Notes: generated from the letters alone by a model not told the origin. Positions 35,247-48,501 are shown, numbered from the stretch's first letter. The stretch is 64,000 nt of DNA from Adenanthera pavonina (GCA_026686845.1 JAIVEN010000013.1:11304001-11368000), one strand, 5' to 3'. Translations and numbers: made by a program.

Positions 35247-35640
35247 CGTTACAGCGCATTTGGTAACATATGGGCACCATGCGTGCAAGATAATAGATGT
35301 TTACCGAGTTTGTTAGTTTTGGGTTTAATTACCAAGATTTTGAAACGTGAAAGGCAACATTGCACTAAAAAGATTTTAGGATACTAGTTGTATCTTTGAG
35401 AATATTTCAAGTGTAGATTTGCACTTTTACCCTTTTGTAAAATGTTGAAGCACATTTGGTGCCATATGTGCGCCACATGTACAAGATAACGAATGTTAAT
35501 TGGGTCTATTAGATTTGGATAATATTGCTACGATTTTAACACTTTGAAAATAACATTGTGCTAAAAAAAAGTTGAGGATATCATATGTGATTGCGAGAAT
35601 GTTTTGGGGGCAAATTTGCCTATTAACCCCAAAATTTATT
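35247..35640. repeat. Two diverged tandem units
   Basis: A unit of roughly 200 bp starting GCATTTGGTAACATATG recurs at about 35449 as GCACATTTGGTGCCATATG, each followed by an AAGATAA word and a GATTTTNNNAC..TGAAA word. Copy C at 50330-50640 keeps the second unit and part of the first. No coding sense. Confidence 0.6.
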
Positions 35641-36755
35641 GAAAACCGTATTTTTAGTAAATCATCAACAATATGACTAATTTTTCAGAGTTTGTGCAAT
35701 GTACCAAAAAATGGGCATAGTTGTTCATAAAAGAACAGCACTTTCTCACTTTTGCTGTCCTTGGTACTTGGTAGTCTTCTCGTTTATTGCCAACTTAAAA
35801 ATAACACATTGCAAGAAAAACCAAATCAGTGGAAGAGCCTCATGGGGAGTTTAGCCTCAAACAATACAATAGTATATAGCAATCGGCTTCAAGCCCAAGC
35901 TTGACTTACTTTCAAAATAAGGCAAATTACGCAACAATTTCATGTGGACCTTTAAGCTCAAGCCTAAATAATTTTCAAATTTTTTGTTGAAGTTTAAAGG
36001 GCAAGCCAAGGCCCATTTTATTTGCAAATTCTTACGTGAGCTTATGTTTATGTCTTTTTCTCCGAACATAAGTCAAATGTTTACATCCCGCAACAAACAT
36101 TTTTCTTTGACCATCCATGGCACTAAAACATTTTATTTTGATTATCAGGAAAAAAACATTTTATTCTATATTGTTGTTTTATGTGAACATTAATTTCGCA
36201 CATAGGTCTAAACTTATAACATAATTGTTATATTTTGTTCATGTCTAAGAATCAATAATTCAACAAGAAAAGAGTTTTCATTTTCTTCCATAAATTTCAC
36301 TGCCTATTTTATCCATAACCATATTTAGTCTTTGATTCGTCAAATGAGCTGATTTATTTAATTCATCTTAGTTATTTGGTTTCTTTCTTTGTTTTTTTCA
36401 AATCTAGATGGGTTCAAAATTAAAATCCAGCTCATTAAGTGGATTAAGTGAGTTACTTTATCAATCTAAAAATAAAAAATAAAAATTAGAAAAAACATAT
36501 AATTCAATATTTACCTTTTCAGTGTCTTGTTAAAAAGATTGACAAAAAAAAATTTCTATGGTCATAGATTATTTAAGAGGTCTTCAAAATTTAACGATAC
36601 AATATAAACAGGACAACATAATTCTTAATCTATAATGATATTTGAATCTGTTTTGTAGTAATAGTTTCATCACCTGCGCCAATATACCCATCTTTTCAGG
36701 TAAATCAACATTTATAATCTATCAAGGAAAAAAAAAATCAGCATCTTCTATGGTA

Positions 36756-37083
36756 CTATCTCCATTTCAAAAAAAAATCGTGGCTTTAGAGTTTTGGTTA
36801 TTTAAAAAAAAAAATCTGCCACTTTATCATTTCAATGATGGTTAATTATTTTTGTATAATTTGACCCTTTAATAATAATAATAATAATAATAAGTCAGAC
36901 CAAATAATAATTTTAAAATAAACATAAAAAAACTGATTGGCCACTGAAGTAACCTTTGTAGTTTCACATAATAATTTAATGAGGGCATTTTATTCTAACA
37001 TCAAATTTTATAGAAGATTATTTAATCACTTTCTTAAGCTATGTGTATAACCTTAAGTGTCAAACATTTTGAAATGGAGGGAA
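36756..37083. mobile_element. Stowaway-like MITE shared by B and C
   Basis: Ends CTATCTCCATTTC and, inverted, TTCCCTCCATTTC, each next to TA. The relative in copy C spans about 51394-51727. Because it is in both copies it predates their split. It contains the TAA microsatellite. Confidence 0.6.
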
Positions 37084-37430
37084 TACAACATAAAGAAAGA
37101 ATATATATATATATATATATAATCAAATCAACAAAAACTCTGTTGAGATCTAAATCTAACCTATCAAATTGATGGGCTAAATAGGATAGCCTTTTGAGTT
37201 TGGCCCTGAAGGCCCAATTAATAAGTCCAAACACATTTTCAAAATCATGATTTGATTTTAAGCATGAGGGAGACCCCTGAATTTGACCCATGAATTGAGA
37301 GTATAAGTTTGACGTTTCAAAGTAAAATCTCCTACGTTGTTAGACACATATTTGTGTTAAAATCTCTCTCTTTGTATATAATAATATGTAGAAAGTTATT
37401 TGGGTTGAGAATAAAACTTAGCTTATTTTA

Positions 37431-37742
37431 CACTCCCTATATAATACTTCAGTTTTATTTATAAGGAAAATTTTTTTTCTTTTGATGATTTCATTTATAA
37501 GAGAAAAAAAGAGAATTAATGTTGTATTAATTTTTTTTACTAAATTTACCTATCTTCATTAATATTATTAAGAGTTACGAGATGCATCTTTGGATGAAAT
37601 TGAGACAGAGAGATTAATTAAATAGAGGTAATTTTTTAAAAAATTGAAAATATGAGACAAATTAATTATTTTTAATTAATTTCAATTCCCTTTTTTAATA
37701 CTTGTGAAGTAATTTTTTTTCTCATAAATAAACTGGAGGGAG
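37431..37742. mobile_element. Stowaway-like MITE shared by B and C
   Basis: Ends CACTCCCTATAT and, inverted, CTCCCTCCAG, with TA on both sides. Copy C has it at 52671-52945. Copy D reads TTATTTTAAACTGCAGGATATGAG at the same place and lacks it, so D split off earlier or lost it. Confidence 0.62.
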
Positions 37743-38136
37743 TATGGAACACGAGGCTAGTTTCAACAAAATAAGCGTATTCTAAATAATAAAGGAAATT
37801 ACATTTTTGAACAAACCACCATTACTGAAGAGAAAATTCCCAATGTTCAAAGTTTTCCTTGTCTAATAAACACACTTCACGACTTGTAGGATGGTAAAGT
37901 GACACTCTCCAGATGTAGTTACTGATTGATGTCGTTGAAGATGAAATAACATATTCTCAAAAAAGAAGAAGAAGAAGAGATCACATAAACATGTATTTGT
38001 GACGTTCATTTCACCATTATGTACTGCAATATTCAAAACTACTTAAGCTGTCCCACATCAAGATAATTAAGGGCAAAAAATGAAGCAAAAATGTGAACAA
38101 TTTGGGAGAAGGATAAACCAAAAAAAAAAAAAACAA

Positions 38137-41011
38137 CTAATCGGTAGTGGTGGAATCATCAATGGGGTGCCAGTATCTGTTAAAAAACCACATGGAATCA
38201 GCCTCCACAGAATATTGATCTTGATTTCTGTGCCAGCCATAGTAAGCATGGGTTCTGTTCTTTATCTCGAAAGTGGCATGCCCAAAACTAGCCTCCCTGA
38301 ATGCTGAGTACTTTGGTTGTGGCTCTGTCATGCTGCACCGCAACACACACACAATATAACACTTGCAAACATTCATATATTTCCAAACAAATAAGAAAGA
38401 CTCTTTTTTTCTTTAGTATAGAGCTTACTTGTTTGCTATCCCTTCAATGTTCCCTCCATCTCCAATGGTTATGTACACAGGAGCCGACAGATCCTTCACT
38501 GGCTCACAACGTCCATTCACTATATCATAGGCAATGTTGGACACTCGTTCCTAATACAAAAACATTCTAGTTATCACCAAATGCCATATCATGTTGTGCC
38601 TCAGAACATCTGATAGATTGTTAAAAATATATGTTATAAGCATACCAATCTATGTCAATTGTCAGGTCCAGGAGTAAATTTACCATATAAACATGTCAAG
38701 AGTAAGTTTCACTGAAAATGTTTCAAATCAAATCTACCTAACAACAAAGGTAGAGAGAGTAGTAACACTTACAGATCGTTCATAGGCGTGGACATGACCA
38801 GCAAAGACGACATCAACTTTGTACTGAACAAACCATGGCTCGAACGTGACTCTCATGGATTCTCCTTCCATGTAATGATAGTTGTTGCTATTGTACCAAG
38901 GAGAATGCAGGAGAACGATCAACCAAGGTGTCAAAGTCTTGTTCACCTTTGGTAGTTCCTTCTTAAGCCATTGGTATTGAGGGGTGTACTTCCCTAAAAA
39001 GTTTCACAAAGATTGATGCTTTGTGTTATGTGGAGGACAAAAGTACCATAAGGTTATCTATAAACCCTAAAAAAACAACCAATTTGGATGAAAACTTAGA
39101 AGAGCTACCATATGCTGAGTATGAAGACAAGACTATGATGTGCGCAGAAGCTCTCTTGATGGAATACCAGAAGGGTGAAGTGCTTTGTGCTGCTTTATAG
39201 GGGACATGATACCGATGGTTATAAGGCTTGAAAGGTTTGGTTTCGCCCTGAAACGTATTATCACCAGCTCTAAATACATACCACCTTTAAAAATTAAAGG
39301 AATTAACAAAAGAAGGAACATATAAATGAGAAGCTTACGATTTCTGGGGCAAAGTCAATTTCATGGTTTCCTACAGTCCAAATCCAAGGTTGATAAGCAA
39401 CACTCCTTTCTACGAATCTTCCCCATGAATCCCACCTATTGTTATCATGATTTGGATGGTCATCTGCATAAGACAGGTCTCCTACAAACAGCACAGTTTG
39501 TCCTTTTCTTGGGTTCTTCTCATAGTGCTCAAGTGTCTTGTTTGAATCATATGTCTGACCCAGATCCCCTGCAAACCAACCCCACCATTACCACAAACAC
39601 CAAGTCACACACTATGACACTGTACACGTACGTGTACTTTTAAAGTGTTTCCAAACTCATCAAGTTCTTTTGTTTTGGCCACAAATCTGATCAAGTTCAG
39701 AAATTTGATGAGTATATAACAATGCGAAGACTGGTTTTGATATTAGAGAGAGTTACCTATAAGACCGAATGTGTAAGGCACATCAGGAGCAGGGGCAGGA
39801 GGAGTCATAAACCAAAATTGGCGAACGGTGTGATCTATTCCAACCTCATAGTGATACATGGTATCAAACTGCACAAAAGGAAGGTATTATATTTATATCA
39901 GTCAAAAGTATTTTTCCTCTTCATTTATGAGGAAAAAGCAAAGAATTAATGGAGTAGTAATGGACGAGACAGGGACGGAACCACGAAAAAATCTTAAGGT
40001 GGGCGAAACTTATAATTATAAAAAATGTAATTTAATGATTCATTAAATAAATATGATAATTTTTTACAAAAATTAATATGATAACAAAATATATTTAAAT
40101 TAAAAAAATAGATACATTACAATTAAAAATTATAGAATAATGTTAAAATAAATATAATTATCTATTATAAAAATGGATATTACAGGTAATAAAATATTAT
40201 TAGGAATTAAAATCATATTTATTGATTCTTAATTGAGTAAAAATTCTTCTGTAATAAATTTTTATAGTCTTCCTCAATATGTGCAACAAAGATTATCATT
40301 TATATTTATTATAAAATTGTATTTTTAACATGTGTATAAAGTATAACTGAAGAAATAAAAAAGAAATAATTTTTTCTTTAAAAACAAGATTTGTTACATA
40401 TATACATATAAAAGTAACTAATATTAAATGATTAAATGACTTTTGTTAAATGAAGAAACACATTGCATCCAAATAATAAAAAATGTTTAAAATTTTTTTT
40501 AAATTGCTCGTGTCTGTGTGCTTTTGCTTCTCGTTAGGGGCGTACCTCCAAACCTCTGAGGGTACAGTGATGAATGAAGCCAGAAGTGTAATTGTAATAT
40601 CGATAGGTTTTGAATCTTCCCTTAGCCAATTTCTTATGGGAAGAGCCATGGCCCCAGTAACGCACTGCGCTGGACCCTGGCTCGTCCAGCGTTACCCACG
40701 ACACTATGACGGCCTTTCCCACTTGGTCACCTTGAGTTATATGAACCTGCACATACCATTAATTGGTTTTCATCAAGTTAAGATTGAAAATTTTGAAATA
40801 AAAATAGAGAACTTTGAAGAGGTGAGTTTACTTGTTGAGGAGCATTATAACCAGGAGGGGCTTTGAAAACATCGCTATCGTAGGGCATGTCCACGGTAGC
40901 CTCGGGCTTTCTAATGAAACTGCTGGTTTTCCCTCCATTACAAACCAAGAAGAAATTCAAAGCCACAACAATGGCGGCAACAACCTTTGCACCTACGCCT
41001 AAAATCTTCAT
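38137..41011 (-). CDS. PAP: Purple acid phosphatase
   Basis: Eight exons read leftward: 41011-40832, 40746-40546, 39868-39757, 39568-39339, 39247-39109, 38993-38773, 38550-38429, 38332-38137. All introns are GT-AG and the phases fit, giving 466 residues, the usual size of plant high-molecular-weight PAPs. A signal peptide covers about residues 1-26. All seven metal ligands are visible: D166 (GDLG), D195 and Y198 (GDLSYADD), N232 (GNHE), H317 (LLHSPW), H354 and H356 (GHVHAYERS). NYT, NKT and NRT sites offer N-glycosylation. The enzyme uses an Fe-Zn or Fe-Mn centre to release phosphate from organic esters in the secretory pathway or outside the cell. It resembles the AtPAP10/12 type, by recall. 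The frame is intact. A TATA-like TATAAATA at 41053-41046 would leave a very short leader. Confidence 0.95.
39971..40010 (+). mobile_element. Possible hAT end inside PAP intron 2
   Basis: CAGGGACGGAACCACG resembles the terminus at 52232 (inverted CAGGGACGAAGC). No matching opposite end was found further along the intron, so only a truncated element is suggested. Confidence 0.35.
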
Positions 41012-42565
41012 CGTCAGCTAAATAAATTTGACTCTGATTTCATCATATTTATAACTGAAGATTACAGTTTGGTAACTGAAAAGATTACACCTTGGTATAA
41101 AATCTCAGTCTGCTTAGTGATATTTATTTTAATTTCTTTTAAATTAAAAAATATTTAATTGCTTTTTAGTTTTTCAATGTTTGAAATTAATAGTATTATT
41201 TTTAACTATTTTTATGATTATTCAAATTAAAAATTTTACATGAACATTAAATGTTAAAATCATTTTTAATTCAATTTTAATTTTAAATAATTTTCAAATA
41301 ACATAATAAACTTTTAAATTAGTTAAATAAATACCGATGAGTTAGCCTATTAGCAAATGGTTCAAATAGTAGAGAAAATATATGAGAATCTTATCAAATT
41401 TATCTTTACATCATGTACAGATATTCTCAAATATTTAAAAGTCACATCATTAATATTATTATGTATTAATTAATATAAAAATTGTAACAAAAATAATTTT
41501 AAGACTTAAATATTTACTACTTTAAAAATAAGTTAACAGAAGAAGTTAAAGATTACAACTTTAAAATCAAAAACATTATTTTTAGATTTTAAATATTTAT
41601 TTTAAGACATTAAAATATTTTTATTATAAAAAATAAATATTTATTTTTTATACTTTACATTCCTCAAGCTAAAATTTTTAACTTGTCAACTTGTCCAAAA
41701 TAAATAAAAATTATTCATTTTAATATAATAATTTTAAACATTTTATCACAATATTTTAAAAATAATTTATTTTAAGGTTATAATTTTTAATGCCTTATAT
41801 TAATATATATTTTAACTTTTTTTATTTTTCTAAGGTACTAATTATTTATTTTGAGCCTAAAAAATGATAATTATAATTATTATATTAATTAATGTATAAT
41901 AACACTAATTAGATATATTTAAGTAAATTTTTTGTTAACTTGTTTAATGGTACTAAATTCAGGATATTTTTTACCGCATCTTTAAAATTAAAAGATTATA
42001 ATAAAAATTTTAAAAGTTAAAAAATTAAAATAAAATCTACTTTTAAATTAAAAAATCAAATGTATATTTTCACCTTTATCTTTTATATCATGTATAGATA
42101 TTCTCAAATATTATTTGTTTAACTAACTAGTTTATCAATATAGATATTTTTATATTTTTAATTATAGTTCATTTATAATTATTTATTTTCTATTAATTCA
42201 ATCAACATGTAAATGTCTGTAAATACAATTCTTTAAAACAATTTTCCTTATATAATCTTCTACCAATATAGAAAAACATAAATATTTATGAACATCAAAC
42301 TTAGTACGAATTTTATATTTTATATTAACATTAATTAAATTATATTACATTAAATATATATTGAATTCAAAATTATAATGAGTTGGATAATTTTTTTTAA
42401 AAAAATTAAAATTTAAAAATATAAATAATAAATAATACGATAATATAAATTGTTGCTAATTTAAAATTTAAAGCATCACTTATAGCATTTGAAAAAGATA
42501 ATTGTTGTTATAAAGATAATGTGCGATGGTTTATATGATCTGCACATATATATATATATATATAT
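41012..42565. other. AT-rich upstream flank of PAP
   Basis: Presumed PAP promoter and spacer. Apart from the TATAAATA noted for PAP, it is AT-rich without recognisable genes. A TA microsatellite at 42545-42566 marks the edge of the PAP fragment. Confidence 0.45.
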
Positions 42566-42811
42566 AATCACGTCATTAATTGGTTTTGATTAAGAATGAA
42601 AATTTTGAAATAAATTAACAAAAAAATTTGAGAACTCTAAAGTGGTGAGGTTACCTCTTGAAGAGGAGCTCTGAGGAGTGATTGTAGGGCATATTAATGG
42701 TAATCTGAGTTTTTCTAAGAAACTGCCAGTTTTTCCTTCATGATAAACCATCAGAAAACTCAAAGCCACAACCATGGCTGCAACAATAACCTTGGCACCT
42801 AAAATCTTCAT
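42566..42811 (-). pseudogene. PAP exon-1 fragment
   Basis: The minus-strand ATG at 42811 starts MKILGAKVIVAAMVVALSF, close to the PAP signal peptide (MKILGVGAKVVAAIVVALNF). A one-base deletion about codon 32 shifts the frame relative to PAP, although CATGCCCTAC-type nucleotides remain aligned. Homology continues into PAP intron 1 (ATTAATTGGTTTTGATTAAG) and stops at the TA repeat. No further exon follows, so this is a broken tandem copy. Confidence 0.85.
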
Positions 42812-43144
42812 TATTTATATCAGTCTTCTTAATTATTTTTTTAATCTCTATAATTCTCTTTCAATTAAAAAAGTCTTTAATTGTTTTCTATTTTTTATTT
42901 TTCTAATGCTTGATATTAATATTATTATTTTTAATAACTAGAAACTTCTCCCTCTATGCGTGGTGTTGTTCTGTTAAAATTGTACAATGAATCATAATGA
43001 TCAGAATTTTCATCTGTTTTCATTAACATTCTTCAATTCAATTTTAATTATTTTTTTAATTATTCAAATTAAAAATTTTACACCTAGCTCCTCAACAAGG
43101 GCTAAGTGTTCCACATACAGATATAGAGACCACCTACCGACTAA

Positions 43145-44516
43145 GTGCATGTTTGGAAAAACTTTTACAGAAATGATTTTGAGTATAATAGATTTTGCAG
43201 AAGTGATTTTAGTTAGAATAGCTGTTGTAAAACTTAATTTATGTTTGGATGTTTTTATCTCAAAAGCGATTTTGCAAAACTAAATATGTTTAGATTATTT
43301 CAACCATAAGCACTTTTGAATATGTAATAATCTTATGTTTACAAAATTAATTGATAATTTTTATTTCAAATTATAAATTACAAATAATATGAAAGAAATC
43401 CTATAAAACACTTTTAATTTTTAAACTAAATAAACTGATATTATTATAAGGAACTTAATAATATAACATGACTAATTTTCTTTGAAATATTGTACAATTT
43501 GATCTCGAATTAAATCACGAGTAATATTCATATCTCTTGAAAAGGCTATGGTTAGACTTGAGAATGATGCCCGATACTCATTACAATTTTAAAAATGAAC
43601 AAAATACTAATTTATATTATATATCTAAAAATATTTTTAATTTTTATTTTCTAAATAAAATTTGGGTTAAATTTATTTTAAAAAATATCTAAATATAATA
43701 ATTAATAAAAAATTATTTTTTATTAATTTTATTTTTATAAACTTTATTTATTTTAATTTATTTTCATAATATTAAAAACCCAACGGCTCTTCTCCCACCA
43801 TTTCAGCACTGTTGAGCCAGTTCTCACCATTCCCAATTGTCGTCCTCCTCTGTTCCTCACTTCTTCGTCCTCTCCTCCAAGCTCATCCTTTTGTTGGTCT
43901 CATCCGTAAAAACTCATCCAGATCTGTGAAGCCTTCCTCCTTTTTCTTTTAGCCGAAGTGAAGCCTTCCTCAGGTCTCAACCTTTTCTCCACTGTGAATG
44001 TTCTGAGCTAATATGAAGAATGGATGCTTTTGGTGCGTAAAGCAAATGAAGATCTTTTTCGGTGGAAGGAGACGCTGAAGGATGAAAACAGAGACGCCTC
44101 CACCGGTGCGCTGTAAAGCTCGTTGACGTGAAGCAGTCGCCGGTGAAGGAGGAGCTTGACAACGGCAGAAAAATGCACACCCTCCCACTAGCAGAGCAGC
44201 CGTTGGAGGAGTCGGGAGCCACGCACAAAACATCGGGAGCCACGCACAAACTCTGGCCTGGTTGAAGTAGAATTTGGCCGTTGAAGGAGACGTATAATTT
44301 TAACTCAGCATTTAATGCTTCAAACGGTCAGAAAAGCTATTTCATCTACCGCAAAAGCTCATACAATCAGCTTCTCATCATAATCTATTTTGGCTTAGAA
44401 TCTATTATTTTGTAAGTGAAAGTTTCAGCATCCAAACATGATGGGAAAAATGGAGAATCACTTTTTGAGCTCAAAACTAAGGTTTGGGCTAATTAAAAGC
44501 TTTCCCAAACATGCAC
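43145..44516. mobile_element. PIF/Harbinger-like non-autonomous element
   Basis: Ends GTGCATGTTTGG and, inverted, GTGCATGTTTGG are identical over 12 bases, flanked by TAA (43142-43144 and 44517-44519), the usual target of this superfamily. The outer arms are AT-rich, but 43780-44290 is clearly richer in G and C, with CTCCTC words on the plus strand and short open frames on the minus strand (to 90 codons). No transposase or known protein was recognised. The GC-rich core might be a captured host fragment. Confidence 0.75.
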
Positions 44517-44759
44517 TAAGAGTTGAATGCTCGAGGGCATGATGGGGACCAAGCCAAATAGAGCACTGCGGTTCGAAAGGCAAAATAATGCTATGACATT
44601 GAATCTTGATGCCGTATAAGATATCACACAATAATTCTACAAACTAGCGTTGGGGAGCCCATAGTTCAGAAAACCCTATTCTAATTTCATTTATTGATTG
44701 TGAGAATCCTTTCCCCAAGGGATACAGGACTCTGGAGTTCTCACTCTTCTCGGTCGAGG

Positions 44760-46190
44760 AGGGTCGGTCAATGTTAAAACAAAATACAAAAGAAAAGAAG
44801 TGACAAAAACCGATTGAATCTGATTAGACCAAATCAAACTAAATCAAATCAACAAAAACTGAACTAAAATTAGGTCAACTTTGGTTTTTACAATATTGGA
44901 ATCGTCTTTGGTTTGAGTTGGCTCTTTTTTAGAGTCCTGAGACCTTAACTAAATTGAATTATAGCTATTATATTTATTTAATATAATTTTTATTTATAAT
45001 ACTCATTAAACTTCATTAGTTTTAAGTCTTTTCGTTAATTTTAGTAGTGCATAATATATAACAAAAGCCCACAAGTGATGAGCCTAATTCCAATTTCCCT
45101 TATTATTTATATTTTCTACAATTATTATGAATATAGTAAAAAATTTATGTTTTTTTAAAAAATTACAATTACAAGTATATAGTATTCTTTTAACATCTAA
45201 ATTCTAAAAAATGAAATTATAACTTTGAAAATTTTAATAATTAATTTTGATTCTTTAAAAAATAAATTTGTAAAATTTTTAAATTATTATTATATTATAT
45301 TTTTATGACTTATGTTTTGCAAATATTTTTTGTTGAAATTATAAAAATTTCCTTTAATCTCCTTGTAAAAACCTTTTAAAAGAAAAAATATTAATAATTA
45401 CAAAATAAAAAAAAGAAATTTAAACTTAATTCAAACCAATCTAAACAAAAAAAAAAACTGAATCAGACTGAATTTCTACAAATACAAAAAAAGGTTCCAA
45501 TTTTTGGAAACCAACCTTAGTTTGGTTTGGTCCAACTTTAGGTAAAACTAAACCAAACAACACATTTGAACACCCTTTGCCAAAGGAAATTCAAATTGAG
45601 ATTTTAAGTAGTATGTCATAGTTTAGATCAAAACATCAATGGTTTATAATTTTTAAATTTTTTATTCCACAAAAGGCATAACGTAGAATAAAAATGTTCT
45701 TTCGAATTTCAATTATGAACTTAAAATAATAATTAAAAAATGAAATTCAAATAATTCAAGCATATTGAGAATAAACAGAGAATTGAACAGTCCATTGTCC
45801 AATTTAGCTAGTACTATTTATATATATATATATTAACTTTACAATTTCATTAATTTATAATTAAAAAAATCTTAGTCTCTATTATTTTCAATCAACTTTT
45901 GATTTGATCCTTATGGTTTAAAAATTCATAATTAAATAATTAGAATTTAATTAATTTTTAACATATGCTCTATCCGGATAATATATAATTAACTATATTC
46001 ATAAAATTTGATAAATCAATTTTAAACTAATATAACATTAGAAAAATTAGTTGTCAACGTTAGATTTATTATTCATTTTGATATGTGTCACTTCTTATAA
46101 ATTTGAATGTTTTTATAAATATACAAAAGTGTACAAGGAATTTTTTTAGATTTGATGATAAAGATTAAATTAAAAAATTTATAAACAATT
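44760..46190. repeat. Upstream flank of copy C
   Basis: Aligns with 16260-17600 of copy B, including a decayed relative of the hAT-like element (about 44800-45580) and the TTTGATTTGATCCTTATGG landmark. The left edge differs: AAAACAAAATACAAAAGAAAAGAAG lies at 44776 here but at 17965 in B, so the order was altered. Confidence 0.6.
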
Positions 46191-46458
46191 TTAGAGGGAT
46201 CATGCATAGAATTTTTCCTTTAACAATAAGAAAATTATATCATGCATAAACTTTTATTTTTAAATACATATATTTAAGGTTGGAAAAAATTAAATAGAAG
46301 CAATTGATATTTTTAAAGAAGGGATATATGAAATTTTGGTGGACTGTGGTGGCAAATGAAATTTTAGTGGGATCAGAATTTTCCCTTTCACAATAAGAAA
46401 ATTATATCTGTTTAGTGGGGGCAGCTGCACCCTAGCATGCAACGTGGGTTCGCCCCTG
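46191..46458. mobile_element. Probable hAT remnant upstream of copy C
   Basis: The right edge reads GGGTTCGCCCCTG (inverted CAGGGGCGAACCC), a hAT-like terminus placed directly against the leader exon of copy C. AATAAGAAAATTATAT occurs twice (about 46224 and 46390). A matching left end was not found. Confidence 0.4.
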
Positions 46459-47167
46459 CGGCTCCTCGTCCTCGTCTCCTTTCAGTCGTCCTCTCGTCGT
46501 GCGTGAGCGTGAGACCTTGCCATGACGTGAGACCGTGGGAGTTCCTCTGCCTCCTTCATTCGATTCTTCACTCCGTCCTCCTTCCAAGTCCAAATTGGCC
46601 TCCCACCTGCGTTCCTCCTTCCTCCGTCCAAGTTCCGGCTCCCTCGCCTCCTTCCTTCGATACAGCTGGCTCTGGTTCGATTCCTCATTCCTTCTTCATC
46701 CAAGCTAATTCAATTAGCTAGATTTACCCATCAATATCATTTTTTTTTGGTGAGTTTACCGATTCGTGAAGTAAATCTTTTATGTTTTTGCTAGCTAGTT
46801 GTACTACTGACTGAAAATGGCAATCCTAGTGAACTCTTACGAATAGATGTTTTATTTTAAAACAGTTCTGCTCTACATTATCTCCAAGAAATAATTCTGT
46901 TCTATTTTTAAAACTGATGATGGCTTCCTAATCACAAAGCAATAAATTTGTGTGGATGCCATTGCCTCCGTCATCCAAAAGCACAAGTTATGAGACTACA
47001 AACATGCATTTAAAATGGTTCTTTATGTGGACATGCTTTATTTATGTAAATTGTAGTGGACATGTTTTAGCTTGTAGATATTGTTATTGTAGTTGACATG
47101 TTTTAGCATGTTTTATTTATTTGGACTGTAATAGTTGAAACCTTGATTGCTAGAAAGTGGTTTTGAA

Positions 47168-48429
47168 TGTTAGCAAAAAATAAATAAATTAAAGAAGTGT
47201 GACTCATGTAAAATAATATTAAAATAAAGGGCTTATTGGTTATTATGGGAAGTTACTTTTAAAATTCTGAAAAACTGTAAGTAACCGATTTGATGGAAGT
47301 GGGTAATATATGTAAAGTGGGTTTTGTCTCTCTCTTTGGTAGAGTTCTTTCAAATATAGCCATAAGAGAAAGCGTGAGAGGAAGAAAGCAAAAAGAAAAG
47401 AGATAGATTGAGATTCAGAAGAAGTTTTCTCTGTTGTCTTCATTTCCTTTCTCATAGGTCAAGATAAGTTCTTAATCAAAATTTTGGCTTATATATGAGA
47501 ATCATATATTTCAAGATCTTCTATATTTAGAGTAGTTTTCTAAATTATGAATCTTAGGAAAAACTACAACTTACATGTGGTATCAAAGCATAGTTGTGAA
47601 ATTTGTGATTCTCTATGTATGATTATTTTTCCCAATTTTATGAACCCTAACCGTGAGAATTTGGGAATTTCAAATATGTTGTTCCGCTACACTTACAAAA
47701 TGGATGGGATGGCTTGTTAATCATGAAATTCACATAATATTGTGAACGATGAATTTTTTATCATTGAATGTTTTCATGGATCAAGTACAATTTATCTCTT
47801 TCCCATCATGAAAGTGGCATAATGTGACTCCAAATTTGAATATTTCAATTAATATATTTTATTCAAGTCAATTTTGTCTTTATGTTGGACATTTCTTTTA
47901 GACTTCCGTATAATTGTTTTCATGACAATTTTATAGTTTTTGTTTCATGCCTTTATGCTGCACTATAACTTATACATGGGCACTTAAGTACTGTTATGAT
48001 TAGATGGGCTTATTAACGCTAGAAATATTGGGTTACGGCAATTTCAAAACAATCCTTTTGGAAATACTGGTCATGAACTTCAATTAAAACAAATTATTGT
48101 AATATGTAAAAGAATATTATATACATATTAAATTAATATTTCAACAATGTATTAGCCAATTTTAATACATTAGTTTTAAGGAATTGTTGGCTTAATGTTT
48201 GCATATAATTATAATACATCAAAAAGCGTGAGGGGAAGAAAGCAAAAGGAAAAGAGATAGATTGAGATTTAGAAGAAGTTTTCTCTGCTGTCTTTGTTTC
48301 CTTTCTCATGGATTAAGGTAAGTTCTTAATCTAAATTCTGGCTTACATATGAGAATCATATATTTCAAGATCTTTTATATTTAAAGTAGTTTTGTGAATT
48401 ATGAATCTTAGGAAAAACTACATCTTACA
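47168..48429 (+). mobile_element. TRIM-like LTR element with 5-bp target duplication
   Basis: A 1.26-kb element bounded by direct repeats: 47168-47575 starts TGTTAG and ends TTACA; about 48185-48429 starts TGTTGG and ends TTACA. The right repeat is shorter through loss of its front half. A primer site TGGTATCAAAGC (47578-47589) follows the left repeat and nearly matches initiator tRNA-Met. Flanks are TTGAA at 47163-47167 and 48430-48434. Copies A and B have the empty site (TTTTTGAAATCAA in B). The interior of about 600 bp encodes nothing, so it depends on other elements. Confidence 0.85.
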
Positions 48430-48444
48430 TTGAAATCAAGTGAT

Positions 48445-48501
48445 GGGTGCTTCAGCATGGAGGAGACTCTGGGGGTTGGGCACCAGTACTATGAAGCACC
48501 C
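48445..48501 (+). other. Conserved hairpin in the leader intron, copy C
   Basis: The outer GGGTGCTTCA/TGAAGCACCC stem is intact. The inner stem has lost one pair (CACCA for CTCCA). It now begins 15 bases after the end of the TRIM-like element. Confidence 0.48.

Larger units (their letters stand above)
34601..38050. repeat. Downstream block, copy B
   Basis: Non-coding, AT-rich DNA that aligns in order with 50100-53115 (copy C) and, from about 35860 on, with 56770-60000 (copy D). Shared landmarks include AATCGGCTTNAAGCCCAAG (B and D), CATTTTTCTTTGACCATCC (B and C) and a TAA microsatellite. It has about 450 bp (34850-35300) missing from C. A TAA repeat lies at 36871-36893 and a TA repeat at 37101-37122. 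Confidence 0.75.

Noticed and set aside
43082..43100. GCTCCTCAACAAG resembles the PAP exon 1 end
   Set aside because: Only 13 bases match and the strand is opposite to the expected tandem copy; probably chance.
43970..44249. Open frames of about 90 codons in the Harbinger-like element
   Set aside because: Two overlapping frames with no family signature; better treated as the GC-rich core of the element.
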